The notes under the pieces were generated by a model, which had not been told where the DNA came from, did no database searches, and saw only the letters and a list, made by a program, of their open reading frames with translations. Both the position numbers and the translations under genes were made by a program. Source: Gammaproteobacteria bacterium (lineage in GTDB: Bacteria; Pseudomonadota; Gammaproteobacteria; DSM-16500). From it: 52,101 bases of DNA. Of this stretch, positions 8,273 through 15,112 are shown piece by piece; position 1 is the stretch's first letter, and every line of letters begins with the position of its first letter. Where the stretch lies: contig JABDBD010000020.1 of the NCBI GenBank assembly GCA_013288815.1, positions 1 to 52,101 on the forward strand, read 5' to 3'.

Positions 8273-9037
8273 ATGATGGTCATCAATCTGTTACAACCTT
8301 CCTTTCAGTCATTATTAATTCAGCCTTGCTTCGATGGCAAAGAGCTTGGTACTGGGACGGGTTTTATTGTTGAAACGCAGAAAGGCCCTTGTCTTATTAC
8401 AAATAGACACAATGTTACAGGGCGCAATAACTTCACGGGAGAATGTTTAAGGGATGATAAGGCAATCCCAAATGAAATAAATATTTTTCATAATAAAAAA
8501 GGTGTGCTAGGGTCATGGGTCTTACGAAAAGAATTATTGCAAAATGATGGTATTAATGTTTGGGTTGAACATCCGTCATTCAAAGATAAAGCTGATTTCG
8601 TTGCAATACATTTAACCCAATTAGATGAGGTCGAGTTATATCCATATGATTTAAGTGATTCATCAAATAATATAAAGCTGATTCCTACGGATGTTTTACG
8701 AATTGTAGGATTTCCGCTAGGGATGTCAGCGAGTGGTGCTGGAATGGTAGCAATTTGGGTCACTGGGTTTGTTGCTTCAGAGCCTGATATTGATTATCAG
8801 GGATTACCTGCTTTTTTAGTCGATTGTAGGGCAAGACAAGGTCAGTCTGGTTCTCCCGTGATTTTTCATGTAAATCCTGGAACTATGTATAGAGACGGTG
8901 ATTCAGTTAAGGTTTTGACTAGTGGAATGATAACCAAATTTGTTGGCATTTATTCTGGAAGGATTCACAAAGACTCTGATATTGGCATAGTGTGGAAAAG
9001 GTCTGCCATTCTAGAGCTTGTTAACTCCGTCGGTTAG
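8273..9037 (+). CDS. Trypsin-like serine protease without signal peptide, beside the hsd operon
   Basis: A 254-residue chymotrypsin-fold protein. The catalytic triad can be read as H46 (ITNRHNVTG), D108 (ADFVAIHL) and S192 (GQSGSPVIF). There is no signal peptide or membrane anchor, so it should act in the cytoplasm, unlike Deg-type periplasmic proteases; no PDZ domain follows. It starts 24 bases after hsdR on the same strand and is probably part of the same operon. Stand-alone trypsin-like proteases occur in bacterial defence islands, but its substrate is unknown. A role as an anti-phage effector or stress protease is inference. ATG 8276 is an alternative start. Confidence 0.8.
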   Translation: MMVINLLQPSFQSLLIQPCFDGKELGTGTGFIVETQKGPCLITNRHNVTGRNNFTGECLRDDKAIPNEINIFHNKKGVLGSWVLRKELLQNDGINVWVEHPSFKDKADFVAIHLTQLDEVELYPYDLSDSSNNIKLIPTDVLRIVGFPLGMSASGAGMVAIWVTGFVASEPDIDYQGLPAFLVDCRARQGQSGSPVIFHVNPGTMYRDGDSVKVLTSGMITKFVGIYSGRIHKDSDIGIVWKRSAILELVNSVG

Positions 9038-9059
9038 TTATAAAGCTATTTGAGTCAGG

Positions 9060-10289
9060 CTATGCGCTTTTAAATAACGTAATTACTTCGTTTTGTGTTT
9101 TTAGATTGTCGAGATGATCCGCCCACCACTGCATCATCTTGCGGCGCTCTGGAAGATACTCAGCATAGTTATATGCAGCACGAATGTTGTTACGTTCTGC
9201 ATGAGCAAGTTGTCTTTCAATCGCATCGCGATTCCAGCCATTTTCGTTGAGCAGGGTTGATGCCAGCGATCTAAATCCGTGTCCTGTCATTTCATCAGTT
9301 GTGTATCCAAGGCGACGCAATGCACCTAAAACGGTATTTTCTGACATAGGCCGTTTGGATGATCGAATACTTGGAAAAACATATTTTCCCTCGCCAGTAA
9401 AAGCTTTGAGTTCTTGCAAAATGGTAATTGCCTGGGTGCAAAGTGGAACAATATGCTGTTCTCGCATTTTCATTTTCTCTGCGGGAATACGCCATTCTGA
9501 CATTTCAAAATCAATCTCGCTCCACTCAGCATGGCGTAATTCACCTGGCCTCACAAAAAAGAGTGGCGCAAGTTGTAATGCGCACTTTGTAACAAAAAAA
9601 CCTTCATATCCGTTTATAGTGCGAAGCAACTTGCCCACTTCAACGGGATCGGTAATGCTTGCATGATGTTTCTTTTTGACGGGTGCTAGTGCGCCAACTA
9701 AGTCCGCGGAGAGATTGCGTTCTGCGCGTCCTGTGGCAATGCCATAGCGAAATACTTGGCCGCAGATTTGTAATATTCGGTGGGCAGTTTCAATTGCGCC
9801 TCTAGCTTCGACTCTGCGTAGTGCTGAAAGTAATTCCAGTGCGGTTACCTCAGTGATTGGACGTCTACCAATCCAAGGAAAAATATTCTGCTCAAGACGA
9901 ATTAAAATCCTTTCACCATGCTCTTTTGTCCACTTGGGGGTAAATTTGGCGTGCCATTCACGAGCTATAGCTTCAAAGCTGTTTTCGGCAGCAAGTTTCT
10001 TTGATCGTTTAATGGAGTTTTTAAGAACGCCAGGATCAATGTTCTCTATCTGTAATTTTTTACGTGCATCATCACGCAATTCTCTGGCCTTTGCTAAGGA
10101 GGTCTCGGGGTAGCTGCCTAATGACAACTTCTTTTCTATATTGGCAAAGCGGTATTTAACTTTCCAGAGCTTGGCGCCTTTTGTGGTAACCAAAAGATAC
10201 AAGCCTTTTCCGTCAGCAAGCTTGTAAGGCTTTTCTTTAGGCTTTGCGCTTTTAACGGTGACATCTTTTAATTTATCAAATGTGGGCAT
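9060..10289 (-). CDS. Tyrosine recombinase, P4-type island integrase
   Basis: A 409-residue integrase: an N-terminal DUF4102 arm-binding region (about 1-90, KLADGKGLYLLV), a core-binding domain (about 100-190), and a catalytic domain with R247 (RPGELR), H337-G-F-R340, H363 and the nucleophile probably Y373 (AAYNYAEY). All catalytic residues are present. The gene lies just downstream of the 3' end of the tmRNA gene, on the same strand, the classic arrangement of islands that insert at ssrA. Its stop faces the protease gene across 22 bases. It should carry out integration and, with an AlpA-like helper, excision of the island. Confidence 0.93.
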   Translation of the reverse strand: MPTFDKLKDVTVKSAKPKEKPYKLADGKGLYLLVTTKGAKLWKVKYRFANIEKKLSLGSYPETSLAKARELRDDARKKLQIENIDPGVLKNSIKRSKKLAAENSFEAIAREWHAKFTPKWTKEHGERILIRLEQNIFPWIGRRPITEVTALELLSALRRVEARGAIETAHRILQICGQVFRYGIATGRAERNLSADLVGALAPVKKKHHASITDPVEVGKLLRTINGYEGFFVTKCALQLAPLFFVRPGELRHAEWSEIDFEMSEWRIPAEKMKMREQHIVPLCTQAITILQELKAFTGEGKYVFPSIRSSKRPMSENTVLGALRRLGYTTDEMTGHGFRSLASTLLNENGWNRDAIERQLAHAERNNIRAAYNYAEYLPERRKMMQWWADHLDNLKTQNEVITLFKSA

Positions 10290-10318
10290 TGGGGGCCTCG
10301 AGTTTTAAGGGGACAATC

Positions 10319-10334
10319 GGCCCCCTAGGAGGCC
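10319..10334. repeat. GC-rich 16-base near-palindrome upstream of the integrase
   Basis: GGCCCCCTAGGAGGCC matches its own reverse complement at 14 of 16 positions, centred on CTAG, in an otherwise AT-rich window. Related GC-rich blocks (GGGGGCC, GGGGGCTTTCCTAGG) flank it at 10290-10372. It lies 30 bases before the integrase ATG, so it may be an operator or recombinase/excisionase arm-binding site controlling integrase expression, or a leader hairpin. Confidence 0.4.
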
Positions 10335-10392
10335 CCATTCGGGAGCTGGTTCTTGGGGGCTTTCCTAGGAATTCAGTGGAAGTAGATTAAAT

Positions 10393-10423
10393 AAAAAATG
10401 CCTTTATTTCAAGGCCTTTTAGA
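10393..10423 (-). terminator. Intrinsic terminator after tmRNA
   Basis: Read on the minus strand, GCCTT-GAAATA-AAGGC forms a 5-bp stem extended by flanking A/T pairs and is followed by ATTTTTT. It lies about 30 bases beyond the CCA end of tmRNA and so is suited to ending that transcript. It sits between the tmRNA end and the integrase, so it may have been carried in by the island or duplicated with the attachment site. Confidence 0.7.
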
Positions 10424-10451
10424 TGTTTTTGGATATTCTAGGAAGTGAATT

Positions 10452-10490
10452 TGGTGGAGGCGGCGGGAATTGAACCCGCGTCCGCAAGTC
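10452..10490 (-). other. Attachment site region (island junction at tmRNA 3' end)
   Basis: Integrases of this class recombine at the 3' end of ssrA, keeping the gene functional by supplying an identical end. The T-arm and acceptor sequence at 10452-10490 is intact, and the integrase gene begins about 160 bases away. No second copy of this sequence was seen between 1 and 10,400, so the opposite junction must lie to the left of the window. The exact crossover core cannot be fixed without that second copy. Confidence 0.55.
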
Positions 10491-10868
10491 CTCTACCTTT
10501 GGATCTACATGTTTAGCCGTATCCTTTAGATTTGCTACTCATCCCCTGACCGGCAAGGTGATAAAGCAGCTAGCCCTTTATTACTTTAACAACGCAACCT
10601 CGGGCAGGTATTGTTGCGAGCTTGTATGATATGACCCCTCGAGCTTACTTACGTAAACACCCACCCGTACAAGCACAAATGGTGAGAGGTGCTATGCGGC
10701 CTTACTAGGCAGCGATTGAAGCTACTTCGCTAGCAGCGAAGTAGATTGAATCATTAGCAGAGTTGCGTTTTTTGGCAACTATAAGTTTGTAACATATTTT
10801 ACGAGGTGAGTTACCTCCTCGACATGCCCCTAGGGCTTTGCAACCGACGTCGAAGCCAGGTCGCCCCC
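10452..10868 (-). ncRNA. ssrA: tmRNA (ssrA)
   Basis: The 5' end GGGGGCG (from 10868) pairs exactly, with one G-U, with CGCCTCC before the terminal ACCA at 10452, forming the alanine-tRNA-like acceptor stem. The GGTTCAATTCCCGCC T-arm is clear. The tag frame runs 10776-10708 with stop TAG at 10707-10705. It begins at a GCC codon after TAGTT and encodes AKKRNS followed by ANDSIYFAASEVASIAA. The tag is 23 residues, longer than the 10 residues of E. coli but like the long Francisella tag. It ends in IAA, the type of tail bound by ClpX. The length is about 417 bases. It rescues stalled ribosomes with SmpB, whose gene lies just upstream. Confidence 0.95.
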
Positions 10869-10875
10869 ATATTGT

Positions 10876-10884
10876 AGTATAACA
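10876..10884 (-). promoter_or_regulatory. Extended -10 promoter of ssrA
   Basis: On the minus strand TGTTATACT (TGn plus TATACT) ends 7 bases before the mature 5' G of tmRNA at 10868. No good -35 hexamer is present 16-18 bases upstream, so recognition probably depends on the extended -10. The promoter region overlaps the last codons of the upstream phosphorylase gene. Confidence 0.65.
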
Positions 10885-10901
10885 CAATAACAGCATGAAG
10901 A

Positions 10902-11741
10902 TTAGCCTATAACCTCTTGAGTGGCAAGAATTTTTATGGATTCTAGTGCAATCTCTGCCAGTGCAGCCGTAATGGAATCATCTTTTTCTGAGTGGTTATA
11001 ATTATCCATGACGTAATTGATACCTAAGATAGCGCCAGCAAGGACACAATCTTCTGGGGATAATCCATTGGATCTTAATTTGTGATTATATATCTGTGAT
11101 TGGATGAAAAAAGTTGATGTTTCCATTTCAGTTGCTAAGGCGCCTGCATGTGTTAAAACATCCATATACGATTTGTTTTCCTCAGCTTTTGGTCCGGGAG
11201 AAAGTTCACGTGCGTATGCGGAGTTTTTGCAATGGACAATGCCAGTATGCAATTGTTCAGATAGATTTAAGGTTTCAGCGGCTAAAAGAATTGATGAGGT
11301 AAACTCTAAAGAAGCAACTGCAGGATATTCAATAGGGACGTAATGAATAGCATTAGATTGATCTCGAATAGCAGCCTGAGCATTAATAAAATCACCTGGT
11401 TTAACAAAACGAGGTTGTAAAGAACCTGCTGTGCCAATGCGTAAGAAGCGTTTTGCGCCTAAATGAAATAATTCATGAAGAATGATTTCGATACTTGCAC
11501 ATCCCATACCAGTAGAGATGACCGCAACATCAATTTTTTGGTTATCTGCGTTGATATTCCCAAGATAAAGATTATGCCAATGCGGATGAGATTTTATGGT
11601 TAGATCACTAAATTGATCGGCAATTTGGCGTGCGTGTGCGTCTGAATTCGGTAATAAAACATAACAGCCAATACCGTTATTTCCTGCGAAATCGTCTGAA
11701 ATAGAATTAAGGTACTGAGGTTTGAAATGGCGTTTAAACAT
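10902..11741 (-). CDS. Nucleoside phosphorylase, uridine phosphorylase-like
   Basis: A 279-residue member of the purine/uridine phosphorylase family (phosphate-dependent cleavage of nucleosides to base plus ribose-1-phosphate). Visible signatures are STGMGCASIEI near residue 77, RIGTAGSLQP near 103, and the nucleoside-binding ATEMETSTFF near 208, where the Glu-Met-Glu contacts ribose. It looks more like Udp than MtnN because of the long N-terminal part. The substrate cannot be settled. It begins 16 bases after smpB on the same strand and is followed by ssrA, so smpB, this gene and possibly ssrA by readthrough form one unit. A functional link to trans-translation is not evident. Confidence 0.8.
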   Translation of the reverse strand: MFKRHFKPQYLNSISDDFAGNNGIGCYVLLPNSDAHARQIADQFSDLTIKSHPHWHNLYLGNINADNQKIDVAVISTGMGCASIEIILHELFHLGAKRFLRIGTAGSLQPRFVKPGDFINAQAAIRDQSNAIHYVPIEYPAVASLEFTSSILLAAETLNLSEQLHTGIVHCKNSAYARELSPGPKAEENKSYMDVLTHAGALATEMETSTFFIQSQIYNHKLRSNGLSPEDCVLAGAILGINYVMDNYNHSEKDDSITAALAEIALESIKILATQEVIG

Positions 11742-11757
11742 GAGGAGATACCTGAGA

Positions 11758-12225
11758 TTAATAGTCTTTTGATAGGCGTTGTTTTTGACGTTGCCAATCT
11801 CTTTCCTTTAAATCAGCACGTTTATCATGTTGTTTTTTTCCTTTAGCGAGAGCAATTTCTAACTTAACATAATTTTTGCTCCAATAAAGGCTGAGTGGAA
11901 TAAGAGTGTATCCTTTGCGTTCAACGCTACCGATTAATTTACTTAATTCCTTTGATCGTAATAATAATTTGCGTGTGCGCTGTGGATCTGGGTGAATATG
12001 TGTTGACGCAGTTTGTAAAGGAGTGATATTGGCTCCGAGAAGGAAAGCTTCACCATTCTTAACAATGACATAGGCTTGGTCTAGCTGAACACGTCCCGCA
12101 CGCAGACTTTTGACTTCCCAGCCTTCCAGTGCTATACCGGCTTCAAACCGTTCTTCTATTGCATATTCGTGGCGAGCTTTACGATTTAATGCAATTGTTG
12201 TATTTGATTTCTGTTTATCACTCAT
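11758..12225 (-). CDS. smpB: SsrA-binding protein SmpB
   Basis: A 155-residue RNA-binding protein (beta-barrel plus basic tail) that binds the tRNA-like part of tmRNA and brings it to stalled ribosomes. Signatures are [31 protein letters not shown] (in pieces), the central [23 protein letters not shown], and a Lys/Arg-rich C-terminal tail. An in-frame ATG 42 bases further upstream (12267) would add 14 residues not typical of SmpB and would lie beyond the promoter found here. The start at 12225 is therefore chosen. It has no ribosome-binding site and sits 7 bases after the -10 box, which suggests a leaderless message. ratA diverges upstream, as in E. coli. Confidence 0.95.
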   Translation of the reverse strand: MSDKQKSNTTIALNRKARHEYAIEERFEAGIALEGWEVKSLRAGRVQLDQAYVIVKNGEAFLLGANITPLQTASTHIHPDPQRTRKLLLRSKELSKLIGSVERKGYTLIPLSLYWSKNYVKLEIALAKGKKQHDKRADLKERDWQRQKQRLSKDY

Positions 12226-12232
12226 GCGGCGC

Positions 12233-12261
12233 AGTATAATACCAAAAAAGTGGGATGTCAT
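12233..12261 (-). promoter_or_regulatory. Sigma-70 promoter of smpB
   Basis: On the minus strand: -35 ATGACA (12261-12256), a 17-base spacer, -10 TATACT (12238-12233). Both boxes match consensus at 5 of 6 positions. The SmpB ATG begins 8 positions past the last base of the -10 box, that is, at the expected transcription start. Confidence 0.75.
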
Positions 12262-12302
12262 GCTCACTTTGAAAAGTATTCTAAGGTTAAGGTTGATGCG
12301 GA

Positions 12303-12740
12303 ATGCCTACTATTAAACGTAATGCGCTTGTTTCTTATTCTATCCAACAAATGTTTGAGTTAGTGGATAATATTGCAGATTATTCACGATTTCTTCCCTG
12401 GTGCAGCAAAAGCCAAATTATGGAGCGTGCAAACACAGAGGTAGAAGCTTTATTGGAAATTACATGGGCTGGCGTGCATAAAAATTTTACTACTCGCAAT
12501 AAGCTTTATCCATTTGAACGCATAGAGATTTCGCTAGTTAATGGACCTTTTCATTCCTTGACTGGTAATTGGACTTTTGTCCAATTAAATCATGAAGCAT
12601 GTAAGGTTTGTTTGGAGTTAGAGTTTGAATTCACTGGCGGAATTTTGGATAAACTCTTTCAACCTATTTTTAATAATATTGCTAACTCATTAGTGGAAGC
12701 ATTTTGCAAACGAGCGGTAGAAATTTATGGTTACAAATAA
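12303..12740 (+). CDS. ratA: RatA, START/polyketide-cyclase-like protein
   Basis: A 145-residue member of the RatA/COQ10 family, which has the helix-grip fold. In E. coli RatA was reported to block association of ribosomal subunits; the mitochondrial relative Coq10 binds ubiquinone. Typical sequence is the start [33 protein letters not shown], the [16 protein letters not shown] strand, and [27 protein letters not shown] near the end (pieces quoted). Divergent from smpB and overlapping rnfH by 14 bases, the usual gammaproteobacterial arrangement. Confidence 0.92.
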   Translation: MPTIKRNALVSYSIQQMFELVDNIADYSRFLPWCSKSQIMERANTEVEALLEITWAGVHKNFTTRNKLYPFERIEISLVNGPFHSLTGNWTFVQLNHEACKVCLELEFEFTGGILDKLFQPIFNNIANSLVEAFCKRAVEIYGYK

Positions 12741-13023
12741 AATGAAGATAGAGGTAGTTTATGCCGTGGGGAGCCAGCAAGAGATCTTGGAATTAGAAGT
12801 AGAAGATGGAACAACAATAAGAGATGCTATTGAAAGTTCTGGCATACTTGATTTGTATCCAGATATTAACCTAGCTCAACAAAAAGTGGGTGTGTTTAAT
12901 AAAATAAGGCAATTAAACGATATCGTTAAGCCAGGTGATCGCATTGAAATTTATCGTCCTTTGCTAGTCGATCCTAAAGAGGCACGTAGAAGGCGCGTGA
13001 AAAAAAAGAACTCTCATCTTTGA
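12727..13023 (+). CDS. rnfH: RnfH, ubiquitin-like small protein
   Basis: A 98-residue member of the RnfH/UPF0125 family with a beta-grasp fold: KIEVVYAVGSQQEI at the start, VEDGTTIRDAIESSG and KPGDRIEIYRPLLVDPKEARR near the end, then a basic tail. The molecular role is poorly known; it often neighbours ratA. The start at 12727 aligns with the known N-terminus; an ATG at 12742 is the alternative. Its 3' end overlaps the oppositely oriented bamE by 10 bases. Confidence 0.92.
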   Translation: MVTNKMKIEVVYAVGSQQEILELEVEDGTTIRDAIESSGILDLYPDINLAQQKVGVFNKIRQLNDIVKPGDRIEIYRPLLVDPKEARRRRVKKKNSHL

Positions 13024-13334
13024 GGTGCTATATTACTATTTATGTCGGCAACCGTGCCATTTTTAAAGAATATCCTTACGTATGTTTCAGTCATTCTTTC
13101 GTTTCCTGCCTTAAAAGTGTAAACATAGTCAACACGATTTTCATTAAACAAGTTGGTAAGGACAGGATTACCCAATATTTTTTTGACTTCAGATTCGCTC
13201 ATGCCGCGATGAATTTGATTCACTTCTTCTGGAATAAGAACATTTCCCTGCTCAATATCCATTTTATGTACATGAAAGAAAGAGCAGCCTGAGATTAAAA
13301 TACCAGATAACAAAATCAATAAAAATTTAGTCAT
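13014..13334 (-). CDS. bamE: Outer-membrane assembly lipoprotein BamE
   Basis: A 106-residue lipoprotein with a signal sequence ending in a lipobox (LISGC, Cys17). The SmpA/OmlA domain follows: QIHRGMSESEVKKILGNPVL, then DYVYTF and the C-terminal strand TYVRIFFKNGTV. BamE stabilises the BAM complex that inserts beta-barrel proteins in the outer membrane. It is convergent with rnfH and divergent from fur, the same layout as omlA-fur in Pseudomonas. Confidence 0.93.
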   Translation of the reverse strand: MTKFLLILLSGILISGCSFFHVHKMDIEQGNVLIPEEVNQIHRGMSESEVKKILGNPVLTNLFNENRVDYVYTFKAGNERMTETYVRIFFKNGTVADINSNIAPQR

Positions 13335-13374
13335 GATCGAGTCTCAATGTTTGTGAGGGCGTCATCATAACTGA

Positions 13375-13403
13375 TTCACGCAGGTTTTGGTATGTGTTAT
13401 AAC
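13375..13403 (+). promoter_or_regulatory. Sigma-70 promoter of fur
   Basis: TTCACG (13375-13380), a 17-base spacer and TATAAC (13398-13403). It gives a leader of roughly 30 bases before the GTG start of fur. TATGT and ACATA around the -10 (13391-13407) form a short inverted repeat that might be an operator. No classical Fur box is present. Confidence 0.65.
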
Positions 13404-13442
13404 ATACAAATTACTCAGTGAGATTTGAGGGAGCAGGACCCA

Positions 13443-13856
13443 GTGGATAATGTCAATTTAAAAAAGGCTGGATTAAAAATTACTTTGCCTCGTGTCAAAA
13501 TATTACAAATACTTGAAAACGCTAAGGATCATCATTTAAGTGCTGAGGATGTATATAAAGTTTTACTAGAGGCGGGTGACGATATTGGATTAGCGACAGT
13601 CTATCGCGTCTTGACCCAATTTGAAGAAGCTGCTTTGGTTACTCGTCATAATTTTGAAGGAGGCCATTCTGTTTTTGAACTAGATCATGGTAGCCATCAC
13701 GATCATCTAGTTTGTGTAAAGTGCGGGAGGGTTGAAGAATTTGTTGATGCAGTTATTGAAGAACGTCAGAAAGAAATTGCAAAAAAAGCAAAATATAGTA
13801 TCACTGATCATAGCTTGAATATTTATGGAATTTGTGAAAATTGTCAAAAGCTATAA
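13443..13856 (+). CDS. fur: Ferric uptake regulator Fur
   Basis: A 137-residue metal-dependent repressor of iron-uptake genes. The winged helix is at about 5-80 (LKKAGLKITLPRVKIL, TVYRVLTQFEEAALV), and a dimer/metal domain with HHDH at 85-88 and zinc cysteines C91, C94, C131 and C134 follows. The start is GTG at 13443, preceded by GGGAGCAGGA. This begins the protein exactly where E. coli Fur begins; the TTG at 13425 would add six residues and lie inside the ribosome-binding site. A solute-binding protein gene follows after 11 bases and may be co-transcribed. Confidence 0.95.
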   Translation: MDNVNLKKAGLKITLPRVKILQILENAKDHHLSAEDVYKVLLEAGDDIGLATVYRVLTQFEEAALVTRHNFEGGHSVFELDHGSHHDHLVCVKCGRVEEFVDAVIEERQKEIAKKAKYSITDHSLNIYGICENCQKL

Positions 13857-13867
13857 GAGGATGATTT

Positions 13868-15097
13868 ATGAAATTGAAATCACTTTTATCTGTTCTTTAT
13901 GTTTCTTTTCTTTCGATAATGGCTGGATTACCGTCGTGTGTCCTGGCGCAAACTTCAAGCTCTGAACCTATCAAGATAGGTATGACGACATCGTTATCTG
14001 GATTGAATGCCGCTTTTGGGCTCAGCACGAGAAACGGGATTGAAGCCTATTTCAATAAAATTAATGCGGAAGGAGGAATTGGCGGGCATCAAATTGAGTT
14101 GGTCGCTTTGGATGATGGCTATGAACCAGCTCGGGCTGCATCTAATATGTTACAGCTAATCGATAAAGAGAATGTTCTAGCAGTTATTGGTAATGCAGGA
14201 ACATCGACTGCTGCTGTTACAGTACCGATAGCAGATAAGAAAAAGGTTCTTTTATTTGGCCCATTAAGTGGCTCAGATATCCTTAGAAAAAATCCACCAG
14301 ATCGCTACGTTATTAATTTCAGAGCTGGTTATGATATAGAAATACCTACGATGATAAAACAATTGTTAGCGAATGGTGTGAAGCCTGAGTCAATTGCATT
14401 TTTTACTGAAAAGGATCAGTATGGTCAAGCGGAATATCAAGCCGCTCTGGCTGTATTGAAAAACGCTGGCATTGCCCATCCCGAAAAACTTTTACATGTG
14501 ACTTATGAGCGCAATACGTTGAATGTGGAAGGAGCTGTGGAGGGTGTGTTAGTGCAGGATATCTATCCAGATGTGTTTATTATTACTGGTGGATATGCGC
14601 CTGTTGCAAGATTTATAAAGCTGATTAAAGAAAATTTAAATGACACAGTGTTTTTAACTATTTCATTCGTGGATCCAGTTGTATTGACTAGTGCGCTCAA
14701 TGGTCAAGATGGAAATGTCATTACAACGGGAGTAGTTCCCTATTTAAATTCAGATTTGCCTGCAATTAACGAATATAAAACCGATATTAAAAAATATAAC
14801 AAAGATGCTGAGCTAAGTTATGCTTCGTTAGAAGGATATCTGATTGCAAAACTATTTGTCATGGGATTGAAGCAATCTATTGCAGATGGAAAGCTTTCAC
14901 GTGAAGGAATCATTGATTCATTTGAAAAAATGAAAAATATAGATTTAGGAATTGGTTCAAATAGTAGAATTAGTTTTAGTAAAACAAACCATCAAGCATT
15001 ACAGACTCTTTGGCCTTCGATATTAAAAGATCATCATCCCGTACCATTTGATTGGAAAAGTATTTCCAAGATGGTAAAAAAGAAGGAGCTAGACTGA
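13868..15097 (+). CDS. Periplasmic solute-binding protein, LivJ/LivK-like
   Basis: A 409-residue ABC-transporter substrate-binding protein of the branched-chain amino acid/amide type. A signal peptide of about 27 residues ends VLA before QTSSS. The mature part begins IKIGMTTSLSG and continues with NAEGGIGGHQIELVALDDGYEP and VIGNAGTSTA, the usual lobe-1 ligand region. No permease or ATPase genes are nearby, so it is an orphan binding protein that either uses a transporter encoded elsewhere or serves as a sensor. It is only 11 bases downstream of fur, so it may share the fur message; iron control is not shown. Confidence 0.88.
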   Translation: MKLKSLLSVLYVSFLSIMAGLPSCVLAQTSSSEPIKIGMTTSLSGLNAAFGLSTRNGIEAYFNKINAEGGIGGHQIELVALDDGYEPARAASNMLQLIDKENVLAVIGNAGTSTAAVTVPIADKKKVLLFGPLSGSDILRKNPPDRYVINFRAGYDIEIPTMIKQLLANGVKPESIAFFTEKDQYGQAEYQAALAVLKNAGIAHPEKLLHVTYERNTLNVEGAVEGVLVQDIYPDVFIITGGYAPVARFIKLIKENLNDTVFLTISFVDPVVLTSALNGQDGNVITTGVVPYLNSDLPAINEYKTDIKKYNKDAELSYASLEGYLIAKLFVMGLKQSIADGKLSREGIIDSFEKMKNIDLGIGSNSRISFSKTNHQALQTLWPSILKDHHPVPFDWKSISKMVKKKELD

Positions 15098-15112
15098 TTT
15101 TGTTCTCCTGTA

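Noticed and set aside
9247-9666. 139-residue plus-strand open frame
   Set aside because: Antisense to the catalytic part of the integrase, with no ribosome-binding site or family features.
10705-10896. Open frame of 63 residues on the minus strand
   Set aside because: It lies inside the tmRNA gene; only its last 23 codons are translated, as the tag.
12226-12267. Longer SmpB from the ATG at 12267
   Set aside because: The added 14 residues are atypical and the codons fall within and beyond the promoter; the shorter protein matches the family.
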